A DNA stretch of 64,000 nt from Pseudonocardiaceae bacterium (GCA_009377865.1 WHTH01000004.1:1-64000), one strand, 5' to 3'. Counted from the stretch's first letter, positions 1 through 9,001 are shown. The notes: a model not told the origin generated them from the letters alone. A program made the numbers and translations.

Positions 1-1
1 C

Positions 2-556
2 AAGACCCATGAGGTCCTCAAGCGTGCGATGGGCGGCGTGCTGTTCATCGACGAGGCCTACTACCTCTACCGGGAGGAGAACGAACGCGACTACGGGCAG
101 GAGACCATCGAGATCCTGCTGCAGGTGATGGAGAGCCAGCGTGAGGACCTGGTGGTGGTGCTGGCCGGCTACAAGGATCGGATGGACCGGTTCTTCGGGT
201 CGAATCCCGGGATGAGCTCGCGGATCGCCCACCACCTCGACTTCCCCGACTTCAGTCTCGACGAGCTCGACCAGATCGGGCAGCTCATGGTCCGGGCGGA
301 GGGGTACGCCTTCACCCCGGAGACGGCCGAGACGTTCCGGTCCTACCTGGAGCGCCGCAGTACCCAGCCGTGGTTCGCCAACGGCCGCAGCGTGCGCAAC
401 GCGATCGAGCGTGCCCGGTTGCGCCAGGCCAACCGGCTGATCGAGCTGGGACGGCCCGTCGACAAGGACGACCTGACGACGCTGGCCCCCGAGGATTTCC
501 TCGCGAGCCGGGTCTTCCAGGGCGGCACGGACCCCACCGGGCACCCGGACGGGTAA
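2..556 (+). CDS. cbbX: CbbX AAA+ ATPase (red-type Rubisco activase), C-terminal part
   Basis: The gene enters from the left edge; the frame is open from base 2, so only the C-terminal ~184 residues are seen. They contain the Walker B strand [13 protein letters not shown], the sequence [19 protein letters not shown], the sensor region [12 protein letters not shown] and the [12 protein letters not shown] arginine-finger block, all very close to CbbX proteins. CbbX is a hexameric AAA+ motor that remodels inhibited form-IC Rubisco by pulling on the large-subunit C-terminus. Rubisco genes would be expected just left of the window, implying Calvin-cycle capacity; that is inference. The family call is firm because EccA-type AAA+ proteins lack the DYGQE block. 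Confidence 0.9.
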   Translation, partial: KTHEVLKRAMGGVLFIDEAYYLYREENERDYGQETIEILLQVMESQREDLVVVLAGYKDRMDRFFGSNPGMSSRIAHHLDFPDFSLDELDQIGQLMVRAEGYAFTPETAETFRSYLERRSTQPWFANGRSVRNAIERARLRQANRLIELGRPVDKDDLTTLAPEDFLASRVFQGGTDPTGHPDG

Positions 557-616
557 CCGACCCCCGGCAAGGCCGCCGCGCTGCGGACACTCGGCTGGTC
601 GTGATCTGATTCGAGC

Positions 617-1315
617 ATGGTCGAGAACACCTTGCAGAACGTCAGCTTCCCCAGCAACGGGTCCACCGCGCACGGCTACCTGCGGGCGCCCGAGGCCGGC
701 AGCGGCCCCGGTGTCGTCGTGATCCAGGAGTGGTGGGGACTGACCAGCCACATCGCCGACGTCACCGACCGGCTCGCGGCGGCCGGTTTCGTCGCGCTCG
801 CCCCCGACCTGTTCGGCGGCACCACCACCCACGACGCGGACGAGGCCGGCCGACTCATGAGCGAGCTGCCGGTCGACCAGGCAGCCACCGACCTCGCCGG
901 TGCGGTCGACTTCCTGCTCGGGCACGACTCCGTCACCAGTTCCCAGGTCGGCGCCGTCGGGTTCTGCATGGGTGGCGGGTTCGTGCTGGTGCTCGCCGCG
1001 CAGCAGGGCGACAAGATCGGCGCCGCGGTACCGTTCTACGCCGTGCTGGGGCAGGACTACCCGAGCTTTGCGAACCTGACCGCGCCGACGCTCGGCCACT
1101 TCGGCGAGCACGACGACATGGGGCTCAAGCCCGATGCGGTGCGTGCGCTGGCCGACCGTATCGAGCAGGAGTCCGGGCGACGGCCCGACTTCCGCACCTA
1201 CCCGGCCGGGCACGCGTTCTGCAACGACGAGAACCTGCTGGGCACCTATGCGCCCGAGCAAGCCTCCAAGGCGTGGGACGCCACGATCGACTTCCTGCGC
1301 TCCAACCTGCGCTGA
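617..1315 (+). CDS. Dienelactone hydrolase family protein
   Basis: A 232-residue alpha/beta hydrolase of normal family length. The nucleophile elbow is GFCMGGG (Cys nucleophile near residue 117), the conserved EWWG glutamate loop lies near residue 38, and the catalytic His sits in YPAGHAF near residue 200, giving the Cys-Asp-His triad of dienelactone hydrolases. The known reaction is hydrolysis of dienelactone to maleylacetate in chloroaromatic breakdown, but many actinobacterial paralogues have unknown substrates and no aromatic-degradation genes lie nearby. Cytoplasmic: no signal peptide. Starts at ATG 617, 60 bases after cbbX, and is convergent with the next gene, whose stop is only 4 bases away. 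Confidence 0.88.
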   Translation: MVENTLQNVSFPSNGSTAHGYLRAPEAGSGPGVVVIQEWWGLTSHIADVTDRLAAAGFVALAPDLFGGTTTHDADEAGRLMSELPVDQAATDLAGAVDFLLGHDSVTSSQVGAVGFCMGGGFVLVLAAQQGDKIGAAVPFYAVLGQDYPSFANLTAPTLGHFGEHDDMGLKPDAVRALADRIEQESGRRPDFRTYPAGHAFCNDENLLGTYAPEQASKAWDATIDFLRSNLR

Positions 1316-1319
1316 GTGC

Positions 1320-2531
1320 TCACGCCTTCGAGCGCGCTCCGAAGGCGAGGATCGACGCGGTGAACCCGTGCAGATGGTTGCGGCCGCCGACCGGGCCGAT
1401 CTCGCCTGCCGCGAAGAACCCGGCCACACCCGCGATACCGAGGCCACTGCGTACCGCCTGCACGTCGTGATCGGCGCTGGGGAACATGGCCGTGCCGCGG
1501 CCGTTGCAGGAGAACAGCAATGCCCCGCCGACGGGGTCGGCGTCGTCGCGGGAGCGGGAGAACAGCTCCGCGAGGTCCTCGTCGGCGGCGACGGCGTCGC
1601 GGACCTGGAAGCGCACCGTCCGGCCCACCTCCACCACGTCCCCGATCCCGATCGCCTGGCGGTCCCGGTCGGCGCCGACGACACCGCGGACGAGGAAGTC
1701 GCCCCGCTCGTGCTCCGCGGCGTACTCGTCCATGGCGATACCGATGTGCAGCCCCTGCATGGCGGCCTGCTGGTCCTCGGGCGGCAGCTCCTGGATGATC
1801 TGCTCGAGCTTGGACAGCGCGGGCACCCCGGCCAGCTCGAGCAGCATGTTGTTCGCTGCCTTGGTGACGGTCATCGGGGGGCCGACAGGACGGCACCCCT
1901 GGCTGACGAGGGCACGGGCTGCCACCTGGCCACCGAGCAGCACACCGACCGCTCCCTGCTCGACGCGCCGGCCGTCGATGAACAGCCGGACCGATCCCGG
2001 TCCACCCGCTCCGCTGGCCATACCACCGACGAGCGGGAGACCGGGCAGTAGCTCGCCGGAGCTCTGCACGAAGCCGTCCACCGGGAACGTGTAGGGATCG
2101 GCGAGCAGCATCGCAACCTCGTCATCCCCGCGCTCGTCGTCGTCGCGCCCGTCTGGCATCCCCGAGACGCCGATGCGGTCCTCGACCCGGACCGGCTCGA
2201 GGTGCAGCGGGGTGCGCCGGACACCGGGCAGACACGCGGCCCACGCGCTGACCGCACTGGTCGCCTCCACCCCCCGGCCGCCGCCGATGACCCCTCCAGC
2301 GCTGCAGCCCACGGACGTCGCGGCACCGGCGACCTCCATCGCCCGCAGCCCGGCGGCCTCCACGGTGTCCGGATCATCGCCGCAGACGAAGAAGCACAGC
2401 AGATCGGGGCGGCGGCCCTCCAGCGGTTCGACCGCCTGTGCCACGGCGGACTCCGCTGCCCGGACGAGGTCGGAGTCCTCGGCCAGGCCATCGCCGAAGT
2501 GATAGCCGAGATCGTTGACGACTGGCAGCAC
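1320..2531 (-). CDS. FIST N/C domain sensory protein
   Basis: About 403 residues with the FIST architecture. The N-terminal half has GYHFGDGLAED and the glycine-rich segment SVGCSAGGVIGGGRG; the C-terminal half has LVGGMASG, GAVGVLLGG, the block GDFLVRGVVGADRDRQAIGIGD, and GALLFSCNGRG with GFFAAGEIGPVGGRN. FIST domains are thought to bind small ligands, possibly amino acids, in signal transduction; no output domain is fused here, so it may act as a stand-alone sensor. The second of two in-frame GTG codons (2531) is preferred because AGGAGG lies 5 bases before it. A LLM-type oxidoreductase lies ~110 bases upstream on the same strand. Confidence 0.82.
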   Translation of the reverse strand: MLPVVNDLGYHFGDGLAEDSDLVRAAESAVAQAVEPLEGRRPDLLCFFVCGDDPDTVEAAGLRAMEVAGAATSVGCSAGGVIGGGRGVEATSAVSAWAACLPGVRRTPLHLEPVRVEDRIGVSGMPDGRDDDERGDDEVAMLLADPYTFPVDGFVQSSGELLPGLPLVGGMASGAGGPGSVRLFIDGRRVEQGAVGVLLGGQVAARALVSQGCRPVGPPMTVTKAANNMLLELAGVPALSKLEQIIQELPPEDQQAAMQGLHIGIAMDEYAAEHERGDFLVRGVVGADRDRQAIGIGDVVEVGRTVRFQVRDAVAADEDLAELFSRSRDDADPVGGALLFSCNGRGTAMFPSADHDVQAVRSGLGIAGVAGFFAAGEIGPVGGRNHLHGFTASILAFGARSKA

Positions 2532-2641
2532 CGGCACCTCCTATAGCGATCGCATCCCTCATTCTCCGCCCCGGTGCCGCCGTCCGCCAGCCTCGATCGT
2601 TGCCCGGACCTCTCACCCTGATCCCGTTCTGGTTCCAGCGG

Positions 2642-4372
2642 CTAGAAGGGTGACGGGCCGCCGAACATCTCGCCGATCCGGTACGCCAGCTCGGGGTCGC
2701 CCTCGAGGAGGATGCGGTCCTCGAGCAGCAGCCTCATCGGCGTGACGCTACCGGCCGCGAGCCGCGCGAAGTCGGCGACCGACAGGCGTACCAGCACCGC
2801 GGGGTCGGGCGCATCGCCGACCCGCGCCGTGGCGCGCCCGTCGCGGACCTCGATCGTCCAGCTGCGTGGTTCGCCGTGCGTGGGCCGCAGCTGGTAGCAG
2901 ACGGTGCCCGTGAACTGCGGGGCGAGCGCGGGGTTGTAGCTGCGGGCCATCGCGTTGAACATCACTTGCTGCACCCCCCGGTTGCCGACGTAGCGCTCCA
3001 ACTGGGCGTCGGAGGTACCCGCGACCAGCCGCGCGAGACCCGACAGGGTGGAGTCGCGCGCCGTGGCCACGGCGTTGCCCGCCAGCTCGCGCAGCCCGGG
3101 CAGCGCGGCCCTGCGGGCGCGGGCGAGCTCGGCCTCCTCGTCGATGCGGTAGGGGCCGGGCAACGACCGGGCGGGCGCGCGGCGCGCCATGGCCTTGTCG
3201 ACGGCGGGGGCGAGCCGTTCTGCCTTGGCGCGCTCGCGCTCCTCGCGCCCATCGAGAAACCGGGGCGCCACCTCCGCGCCGAACAGCTCCAGGCTCTCGC
3301 AGACGTGCTCGTGGCGGTTGGGGCCCGCCTGCAGCACGAAGATGACCTGATCGACGCCGGCCGCCTCGTACCGCGCCACCAGCTCGGTGACCTGGGTGGG
3401 GGTGCCGATCGCACCGCGCAGCGAACCCATGCCCTGTTGCAGCATCCTCACCCCCAGCGGCGCGGCCCGCGGCGTGACGATGTGACGGGCGAAGCCGGCG
3501 TCGGCGCGGCCGGCGCCGAACTCCTGCCACACGTCGGTGATTCCCGGGTGGTGGTTGCCGGCGCCGTAGTAGTGCGCCAGCGAGAAGCCGAAGAAGTGCG
3601 CGCCGTCGATGCCTCGCTCGATCGCCTCCGCCTCGTCGTGGTGGATCATCATCGGGACCACGACGGCGAGGTTGGGGTTGACGGTGAAACCGGCGGGCAC
3701 GCACTCCTCGGAGGTCAGCAGATCGTAGTACTCGCGGACCCACTTGCCCGCGTCCTCGGGTTCGACGAACGAGAACGACAGCGCGCCCATCCCAGTGCGC
3801 GCGGCCAGCTGAATGGTCTCGCGGCGGCTGCAGGCGACCCACAGCGGCGGGTGGGGCCGCTGGGCGGGTTTGGGGATCACGTTGCGGGGCGGCATCCGGA
3901 CGAACTGGCCGTCGGCACCCGCGAACGGCTCCTCGACGAACATCCGCGTGATGGTGTCGACCGACTCGTGCCACATCGCACGCTTGTCCGACCGCGGCAC
4001 CCCGAAACCGCCGAGCTCGGCGGCGGAGCTGGCCTCCCCGGTGCCGAACTCGACACGCCCGCCCGAGATCAGGTCGAGCGTGGCGATCCGCTCGGCCACC
4101 CGGGCGGGGTGGTTGACCGGGTGCGGGACCTGCACGATGCCGTGCCCGAGTCGGATGCGGCTGGTGCGCTGGCTCGCCGCGGCGAGGAAAACCTCGGGCG
4201 CCGAGGAGTGCGAGTACTCCTCCAGGAAGTGGTGCTCGACCTCCCACAGGTAGTCGATGCCGACCCGGTCGGCGATCTCGACCTGTGCCAGCGCGTCGGC
4301 GAGCATCCGCTGCTCGGCGCCGTCCTGCCAGGGTCGGGGCAGCTGGCGTTCGTAGAAGATCCCGAATCGCAT
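2642..4372 (-). CDS. LLM-class flavin-dependent oxidoreductase fused to an SCP-2 domain
   Basis: 576 residues from the ATG at 4372 (MRFGIFYERQLP). The first ~370 residues are a bacterial luciferase-like TIM barrel: WEVEHHF, the RIRLGHGIVQVPHPVNHPARVAERIATLDLISGGRVEFGTG region, and RPHPPLWVACS. The next ~90 residues are Arg/Ala-rich. The last ~110, from roughly AMARSYNPALAPQFTG to the end, match SCP-2 sterol-transfer-like domains. LLM enzymes use FMN or F420; the substrate is not predictable. The fusion suggests a lipid or sterol-like substrate presented by the SCP-2 domain, an inference. Four bases separate it from the stop of the upstream small gene, so the two are probably cotranscribed. 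An ATG at 4393 is an alternative start. Confidence 0.85.
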   Translation of the reverse strand: MRFGIFYERQLPRPWQDGAEQRMLADALAQVEIADRVGIDYLWEVEHHFLEEYSHSSAPEVFLAAASQRTSRIRLGHGIVQVPHPVNHPARVAERIATLDLISGGRVEFGTGEASSAAELGGFGVPRSDKRAMWHESVDTITRMFVEEPFAGADGQFVRMPPRNVIPKPAQRPHPPLWVACSRRETIQLAARTGMGALSFSFVEPEDAGKWVREYYDLLTSEECVPAGFTVNPNLAVVVPMMIHHDEAEAIERGIDGAHFFGFSLAHYYGAGNHHPGITDVWQEFGAGRADAGFARHIVTPRAAPLGVRMLQQGMGSLRGAIGTPTQVTELVARYEAAGVDQVIFVLQAGPNRHEHVCESLELFGAEVAPRFLDGREERERAKAERLAPAVDKAMARRAPARSLPGPYRIDEEAELARARRAALPGLRELAGNAVATARDSTLSGLARLVAGTSDAQLERYVGNRGVQQVMFNAMARSYNPALAPQFTGTVCYQLRPTHGEPRSWTIEVRDGRATARVGDAPDPAVLVRLSVADFARLAAGSVTPMRLLLEDRILLEGDPELAYRIGEMFGGPSPF

Positions 4373-4376
4373 GCCG

Positions 4377-5006
4377 TCAGCTTCGCGCTCCATCGCCTCC
4401 GGCGGAAGGGTGGTGCACCGCTGCGAGAAGTGACGCGTAGCCGCGGACCAGCGCGGCACGTTGCTCGGCCAACCGGGGGCTGGCCGGGTCACAACCCGCG
4501 GCGACCCAGGAATCGGAGATCCGCATCGCGTCGGCGCGTCCTTGCGCGGCCGCGCGCACGGACTCGCCGGGCAGACCGTAGACGTAGCCGTAGAGCGCGG
4601 CCAGGGCGTCGACGAGCTGCCCGTCACCGTCGGACGGGCGTTCGCGCTGGCGCTCCCGGTGCGCCCGCCACCAGCGCAACTCGAGGCGGGACGCCTCAGC
4701 GGGGTCGTAGACGGCGCCGTGCGTGCGGGCCACCAGCTCGTAGAACCGGCACATCAGCCGCTGCGCCCGTAGGGGGTCGTTGTGCGGGTAGGGCGCCCAG
4801 ACCTGGTTGGCGCGCAGCACGTAGAAGGCCCCGAGCAGGGTGCGCGGCCACGGCATCCGGAACCCGGCTCGGACCATCCCGACCGCGCACGCCAGCACCT
4901 GCGCCCAGCGGTGCCGGTAGTAGGCGACCCACGCCCCGCACTCCCGCCGCCCGATGACGACCGGGTCGAACGACCGCATCGGGCTGGTCCCTGACCGTGT
5001 ACGCAT
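4377..5006 (-). CDS. Conserved hypothetical protein, cotranscribed with the LLM oxidoreductase
   Basis: 209 residues from ATG 5006, chosen because AGGAGGG lies 4 bases upstream; longer readings add an unlikely N-terminus. The protein is rich in Arg, Ala and Trp, with amphipathic helices (GAWVAYYRHRWAQVLACAVGMVRAGFRMPWPRTLLGAFYVLRANQVW) but no clear transmembrane segment or catalytic motif. I do not recognise the family. It runs into the LLM-SCP2 gene with a 4-base gap or an overlap, depending on that gene's start, so a joint function in the same oxidation reaction is possible. Confidence 0.6.
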   Translation of the reverse strand: MRTRSGTSPMRSFDPVVIGRRECGAWVAYYRHRWAQVLACAVGMVRAGFRMPWPRTLLGAFYVLRANQVWAPYPHNDPLRAQRLMCRFYELVARTHGAVYDPAEASRLELRWWRAHRERQRERPSDGDGQLVDALAALYGYVYGLPGESVRAAAQGRADAMRISDSWVAAGCDPASPRLAEQRAALVRGYASLLAAVHHPSAGGDGARS

Positions 5007-5144
5007 CCGCCCTCCTGGAGCGGAGCATATCCCGCGCATTGAAATGATCTTGGTGTTGTCCATGAACTCGACGCGACAGGGGTTACCGGGCTGGGCAACC
5101 CCCACGGTGTCGAGTTCACGGACGGGAGTGGGCCGCACGCCGGA

Positions 5145-6728
5145 TCAGCGCCAGGCCGGCAGCCACAGCTCGGCGTTCCAGTGCTCGGGCGTGATCGAGT
5201 CGCCGACGAGGATCGGCCACAGCCACACGAAGTTGGCCACTACCAGTCCGACATAGATCGCCACGACGAGCAGCCCGGTACCCCTGCGCTCGGAACCCGC
5301 GTTCGCGCGCCCCATGATGTCGCCGAGCGCGAGCGTCACCCCGATCACGAAGAAGGCCGCGATCGGGGTCATGTAGAAGAAGTACATCTGTCGGTCGAGG
5401 TTGGCCAGCCACGGCAGCCAGCCCGCCGCGTACGCCACCAGCACCGAGGCGTAGCGCCAGTCGGCCGCCGTCACCGCCCGCCACAACGCCCAGCCGAGCA
5501 CCGGCAGCGCGAGCCACCACAGCGCCGGGGTGCCGATGAGCATCACCGCGCTCACGCAGTCGCCTCGGCCGCAGCCGGGGGCCGCCGCACCGGACTCGTA
5601 GTAATACAGCATCGGCCGCAGCCCCATCGGCCAGCTCCACGGCTTGGACTCCCAAGGGTGCGGCTGCGAGGGGGTGGCCAGGTCCGTGTGGAAGTCGAGC
5701 ACCTGGCCGTGGTAGTACCACAGCGAGCGCAGCACGTCGGGCACGAACCAGAATGTCGAGCTCTCGCCGATCTGGCTTCCCACGGCGTACCGGTCGGTGC
5801 CGGTCGCGCTGGCGAACCACGCCCACCACGTCGCCAAGTATGCACCGATCGGTACCGCGGCCAGCGCCCACGATGCCGGTGGCAGGTCACGCACCGCGGT
5901 GCCCAGCCAGGGTCGGTGCAGCCCTGCGGCGCGGCGCGCGCAGACATCCCACACCACGCTGAGCACGGCGAACGTGGCGAGAAAATAGACCCCCGACCAC
6001 TTGGTGCCGCACGCCAACCCGAGCAGCACCCCGGCACCGAACCGCCACCACCGCACGCCGAGCCTCGGCCCGAGCGCGTGATCACCGATGCGGCCCTGCG
6101 TCACCACGTCGGCGAGCCGTTCGCGGACCTGCTCGCGGTCGACGACCAGGCAACCGAAAGCGGCGAGTACCAGCACCGCGAGGAAGACGTCGAGCATCCC
6201 CATCCGGGCCTGCACGTGGCTGGCGCCGTCCGCGATCAGCAGCACACCGGCGACGGCGCCGAGCAGCGTCGACCGGGTCATCCGCCGCACGATCCGCACG
6301 ATGAGCAGGACGGCGACGATGCCCGCGAGTGCGGCGGAGAACCGCCAGCCCCAGCCGTTGTAGCCGAGCAGCAGCTCGCCGAGTGCGATGAACTGCTTGC
6401 CCAGCGGCGGGTGCACCACCAGCTCGTAACCGGGGTTGTCCTCGACGCCGCCGTTGCGCAGCATCTGCCAGGCCTGTGGCACGTAGTGCTTCTCGTCGAA
6501 GACCGGGGTGCCGCCGTCGGTGGGGTGACCCAGATTCCAGAACCGCACCAGCCCGGCGAGCAGCGCGAGGCTGATCGCGACCGCCCATCCCCTGGCGCGG
6601 TCGTGCAGCGTGCGGGGCAGCAGCCGGCTCAGCGGCCCCGGCGGCGGCCCCTGCTGCGGCGGCAGCTCGCCGACACCCACCAGCGGGTCGTCGGCGCGCT
6701 TGCGGCGCGCCTGGGGCGCCAGGGTCAC
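5145..6728 (-). CDS. pmt: Protein O-mannosyltransferase (Pmt/GT39)
   Basis: 527 residues, a multi-span membrane protein. After a ~45-residue cytoplasmic N-terminus, the first helix (AVAISLALLAGLVRFWNLG) is followed by the catalytic acidic motif in PVFDEKHYVPQAW. Around ten further hydrophobic segments follow, with a conserved HPWESKPWSWPMGLRPMLYYY loop and a Trp-rich C-terminus. Pmt transfers mannose from polyprenyl-phosphate-mannose to Ser/Thr of exported proteins on the outer face of the membrane. GTG 6728 is taken as the start. In mycobacteria and relatives pmt sits head-to-head with rsmI, exactly as here, with a 50-bp palindromic element in the shared leader. Confidence 0.92.
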   Translation of the reverse strand: MTLAPQARRKRADDPLVGVGELPPQQGPPPGPLSRLLPRTLHDRARGWAVAISLALLAGLVRFWNLGHPTDGGTPVFDEKHYVPQAWQMLRNGGVEDNPGYELVVHPPLGKQFIALGELLLGYNGWGWRFSAALAGIVAVLLIVRIVRRMTRSTLLGAVAGVLLIADGASHVQARMGMLDVFLAVLVLAAFGCLVVDREQVRERLADVVTQGRIGDHALGPRLGVRWWRFGAGVLLGLACGTKWSGVYFLATFAVLSVVWDVCARRAAGLHRPWLGTAVRDLPPASWALAAVPIGAYLATWWAWFASATGTDRYAVGSQIGESSTFWFVPDVLRSLWYYHGQVLDFHTDLATPSQPHPWESKPWSWPMGLRPMLYYYESGAAAPGCGRGDCVSAVMLIGTPALWWLALPVLGWALWRAVTAADWRYASVLVAYAAGWLPWLANLDRQMYFFYMTPIAAFFVIGVTLALGDIMGRANAGSERRGTGLLVVAIYVGLVVANFVWLWPILVGDSITPEHWNAELWLPAWR

Positions 6729-6755
6729 GCGCCCGATCGTATGTGCCCGCGGCCT

Positions 6756-6805
6756 GTGAGTGGCGAATGGTGCGCCCGCTCGCATCCATCAGCAGAGCCA
6801 CTCAC
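6756..6805. repeat. 50-bp palindromic element (copy 1) between pmt and rsmI
   Basis: Terminal inverted repeats GTGAGTGGC and GCCACTCAC (9 bp, perfect) bound a 50-bp unit in the divergent intergenic space. Read on the minus strand it begins GTGAGTGGCTCTGC and ends CGCCACTCAC, the same termini as the element at 16340-16390, so it belongs to a dispersed family rather than being a private terminator. Confidence 0.65.
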
Positions 6806-6827
6806 GACCGCGCGTAGCGTGCACGGC

Positions 6828-7673
6828 GTGGTCGTCGACGGTCCCGGCAAGCTGGTGCTGGCGGCGACCCCGCTGGGTGATTCGCGGGACGCGTCACCAC
6901 GACTGCTCGAGGCGCTGGCCACCGCCGACGTCGTCGCGGCCGAGGACACCCGCCGGCTGCGCTCACTGGCGACCGCGCTCGGCGTCACCGTGACCGGCCG
7001 GGTGGTGTCGAACTACGACGCGGTGGAGGCGGCCCGCGCCCCGGCTCTGCTCGACGCCGTGCGGGACGGCCGGACCGTACTGGTGATCACCGATGCGGGC
7101 ATGCCCGCGGTGTCCGATCCGGGCCTGCGGCTGGTGTCGGCCGCGGTCGCCGAGGAGTTGACGGTGACGTGCCTGCCGGGACCGTCGGCGGTGACCACCG
7201 CACTCGCCCTGTCGGGCCTACCCTGCGACCGGTTCTGCTTCGAGGGCTTCGCGCCACGCAAACCGGGCGCTCGCCGTCGGTGGCTGGCCGGTCTGCTGAC
7301 CGAGCCGCGCACCTGCGTGTTCTTCGAGTCACCGCATCGGGCGGCCGCGACCCTCGCCGATGCTGCCGACGTGCTCGGCGGACAGCGCGCCGCCGCGGTG
7401 TGCCGCGAGCTGACCAAGCCGTACGAGGAGATCCGCCGTGGTGGTCTCCGCGAGCTGGCGTCCTGGGCGGCCGACGGCGTGCGCGGCGAGGTGACCGTGG
7501 TGCTGGCCGGCGCCGCCCCTGCCGCCCCCCCGGACGTCGCCGACCTGGTGCCCGAGGTGGTCTCCCGGGTCGGGACGGGTCGGCGCCTCAAGGACGCCGT
7601 GGCCGAGGTCGCCGAGCACCACGGTGTGCCCAAGCGCGCGCTCTACGACGCCGCCCACCAGGGTGGTGAGTGA
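6828..7673 (+). CDS. rsmI: 16S rRNA (cytidine-1402-2'-O)-methyltransferase RsmI
   Basis: 281 residues of the SAM-dependent tetrapyrrole-methylase fold, matching RsmI in length. Visible motifs are LVLAATPLGD, AAEDTRRLR, VLVITDAGMPAVSDPG (SAM loop), CLPGPSAVTTALALSGL, FEGFAPRK and CVFFESPHRAAATL, then KPYEEIRRGGL and a short C-terminal helical domain. RsmI 2'-O-methylates C1402 in the ribosomal decoding centre. GTG 6828 is chosen because VVDGPGKLVLAATPLGD is the natural N-terminus. The last codons and stop lie in the left arm of a large palindrome shared with the convergent pabB gene. Confidence 0.95.
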   Translation: MVVDGPGKLVLAATPLGDSRDASPRLLEALATADVVAAEDTRRLRSLATALGVTVTGRVVSNYDAVEAARAPALLDAVRDGRTVLVITDAGMPAVSDPGLRLVSAAVAEELTVTCLPGPSAVTTALALSGLPCDRFCFEGFAPRKPGARRRWLAGLLTEPRTCVFFESPHRAAATLADAADVLGGQRAAAVCRELTKPYEEIRRGGLRELASWAADGVRGEVTVVLAGAAPAAPPDVADLVPEVVSRVGTGRRLKDAVAEVAEHHGVPKRALYDAAHQGGE

Positions 7674-7708
7674 TTTTTGGTGCTATAACCCCAAAAATCA
7701 CTCACCAC
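7663..7708. terminator. Bidirectional terminator-like perfect palindrome between rsmI and pabB
   Basis: Two 18-base arms (GTGGTGAGTGATTTTTGG at 7663-7680 and its exact complement at 7691-7708) flank a 10-base loop. Each arm carries the last codons and TGA stop of one of the two convergent genes, and each contains a T5 run on the coding side. The structure can end transcription from both directions. Confidence 0.8.
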
Positions 7709-8960
7709 ACTCGAGGAGTGCGAGGAGTGGGGCGGCCTTGGTCTCGCACTCGGCCCACTCGGCGTCGGGGTCGGAGTCGGTTGTGATGCCGCCGCCCACC
7801 CCGAACCAGACGTCGCCGCCGTGGAACTCGCAGCTGCGGATGGCGACGTTGAGCTCGGTTCCCGCCACCGGGGAGGCCAGCCCGACGGCACCGCAGTAGA
7901 CCTCCCTCGGTGCCGTCTCGAGCGCGGTGATCACCTCCAGCGCCCGTGCCTTCGGTGCCCCGGTGACCGAGGCGGGTGGGAACGTCGCGGCGAGCAGCAC
8001 GGCGTCGTCGAAGTTCGCGTCGTCGGCACTTGCCAGCCGTCCGGTGACGGTGGACACCAGGTGCCACACACCGGGGTGGGGCTGCACCTCGAGCAGTCGA
8101 GGCACCGTCACGCTGCCCGTCTCGCATACCCTGCCGAGGTCGTTGCGCGCCATGTCGACGATCATCACGTTCTCCGCGACGTCCTTGGCCGAGCTGCGCA
8201 GCCGCTCGGCGTTGGCCGCATCGGCATGCCCGCGACGGGGCAGCGTGCCTTTGATCGGGGCGGTCGTGACGGTACGACGGTGGCGCGCGAGGAACAGTTC
8301 GGGGGACAACGAGGCGACCGATCCCCAGCTGCCGGTGACGAACGCGGCCCGTGCCGGGCCCAGCCGGGCGATTCCGGTGGCGAACACGTCCAGCGGGTCA
8401 CCGGCGAAGCGGGCGGTGAACCGGGTGCACACATTGACCTGATAGATCTCGCCCGCCGCGATCTGCTCGCGCGCCCGGCGGACTGCGGCGCGATAGGCCG
8501 ACGGGTCCGGGTACTGCAGGTCTGAGGTGGACCACTGCGGGGGCGAGGGCTCCTCGCGGTCGGTCACGAGCCGGGCCAGCTGCTCGCACCGGCCGGTGCG
8601 GTCACCGTCGACGAGTTCCTCATACCACCAGGCGCCGTCCCGGTCGTAGCGCAGCACATGATCGGCCCAGCCCCACGCGGCCGGTGGCAGCCGACGACCC
8701 GCCGCAGCAGTGCCCGGATATCCCAGGTAGCCGATCCACCCGCCGCCCACGACGCCGGGAGCACCGGTCACCGCCGGCAGTGATGGCGGCGGGCCCGACG
8801 CGGGTTCGACCCGTACCGACGGGGCGAGCACGGCCCCGCCGCCGAACCAGTCGCCGGCCAGCGCTGCTGGTGCGGGCAGCCCGAGCCGCCGCGCTCGCAG
8901 GTTCAGCCGGCGCAGTACCTGCCAGGGTGGGGCGGTGCCGGGCAACCGCCGGGCGAGCAC
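7698..8960 (-). CDS. pabB: Aminodeoxychorismate synthase component I
   Basis: About 420 residues with GTG 8960 as the best start; the exact start is uncertain because the frame stays open into the upstream gene. The C-terminal chorismate-binding domain is clear: QIAAGEIYQVNVC, SPELFLARH, the PIKGT motif with the lysine that forms the covalent intermediate in PabB, ENVMIVDMARNDLGRVC, VWHLVSTVTGRL, FPPASVTGAPK and GVGGGIT. The product joins chorismate and ammonia into aminodeoxychorismate for p-aminobenzoate and folate. No pabA or pabC is adjacent. The stop lies inside the palindrome shared with rsmI. Confidence 0.88.
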   Translation of the reverse strand: MLARRLPGTAPPWQVLRRLNLRARRLGLPAPAALAGDWFGGGAVLAPSVRVEPASGPPPSLPAVTGAPGVVGGGWIGYLGYPGTAAAGRRLPPAAWGWADHVLRYDRDGAWWYEELVDGDRTGRCEQLARLVTDREEPSPPQWSTSDLQYPDPSAYRAAVRRAREQIAAGEIYQVNVCTRFTARFAGDPLDVFATGIARLGPARAAFVTGSWGSVASLSPELFLARHRRTVTTAPIKGTLPRRGHADAANAERLRSSAKDVAENVMIVDMARNDLGRVCETGSVTVPRLLEVQPHPGVWHLVSTVTGRLASADDANFDDAVLLAATFPPASVTGAPKARALEVITALETAPREVYCGAVGLASPVAGTELNVAIRSCEFHGGDVWFGVGGGITTDSDPDAEWAECETKAAPLLALLECGE

Positions 8961-9001
8961 GCGAAGTGCCGGCTGCGTCCGCTGTGCCGGGTGCGCCGGA
9001 T

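Noticed and set aside
2876-4957. Long plus-strand open frame across the LLM-SCP2 gene
   Set aside because: It is a GC-driven shadow; the minus-strand product carries full domain motifs.
5181-7673. Very long plus-strand open frame antisense to pmt and continuous with rsmI
   Set aside because: The part before 6828 is antisense to a clearly conserved gene and is His/Arg/Pro-rich shadow sequence; only the rsmI part is real.
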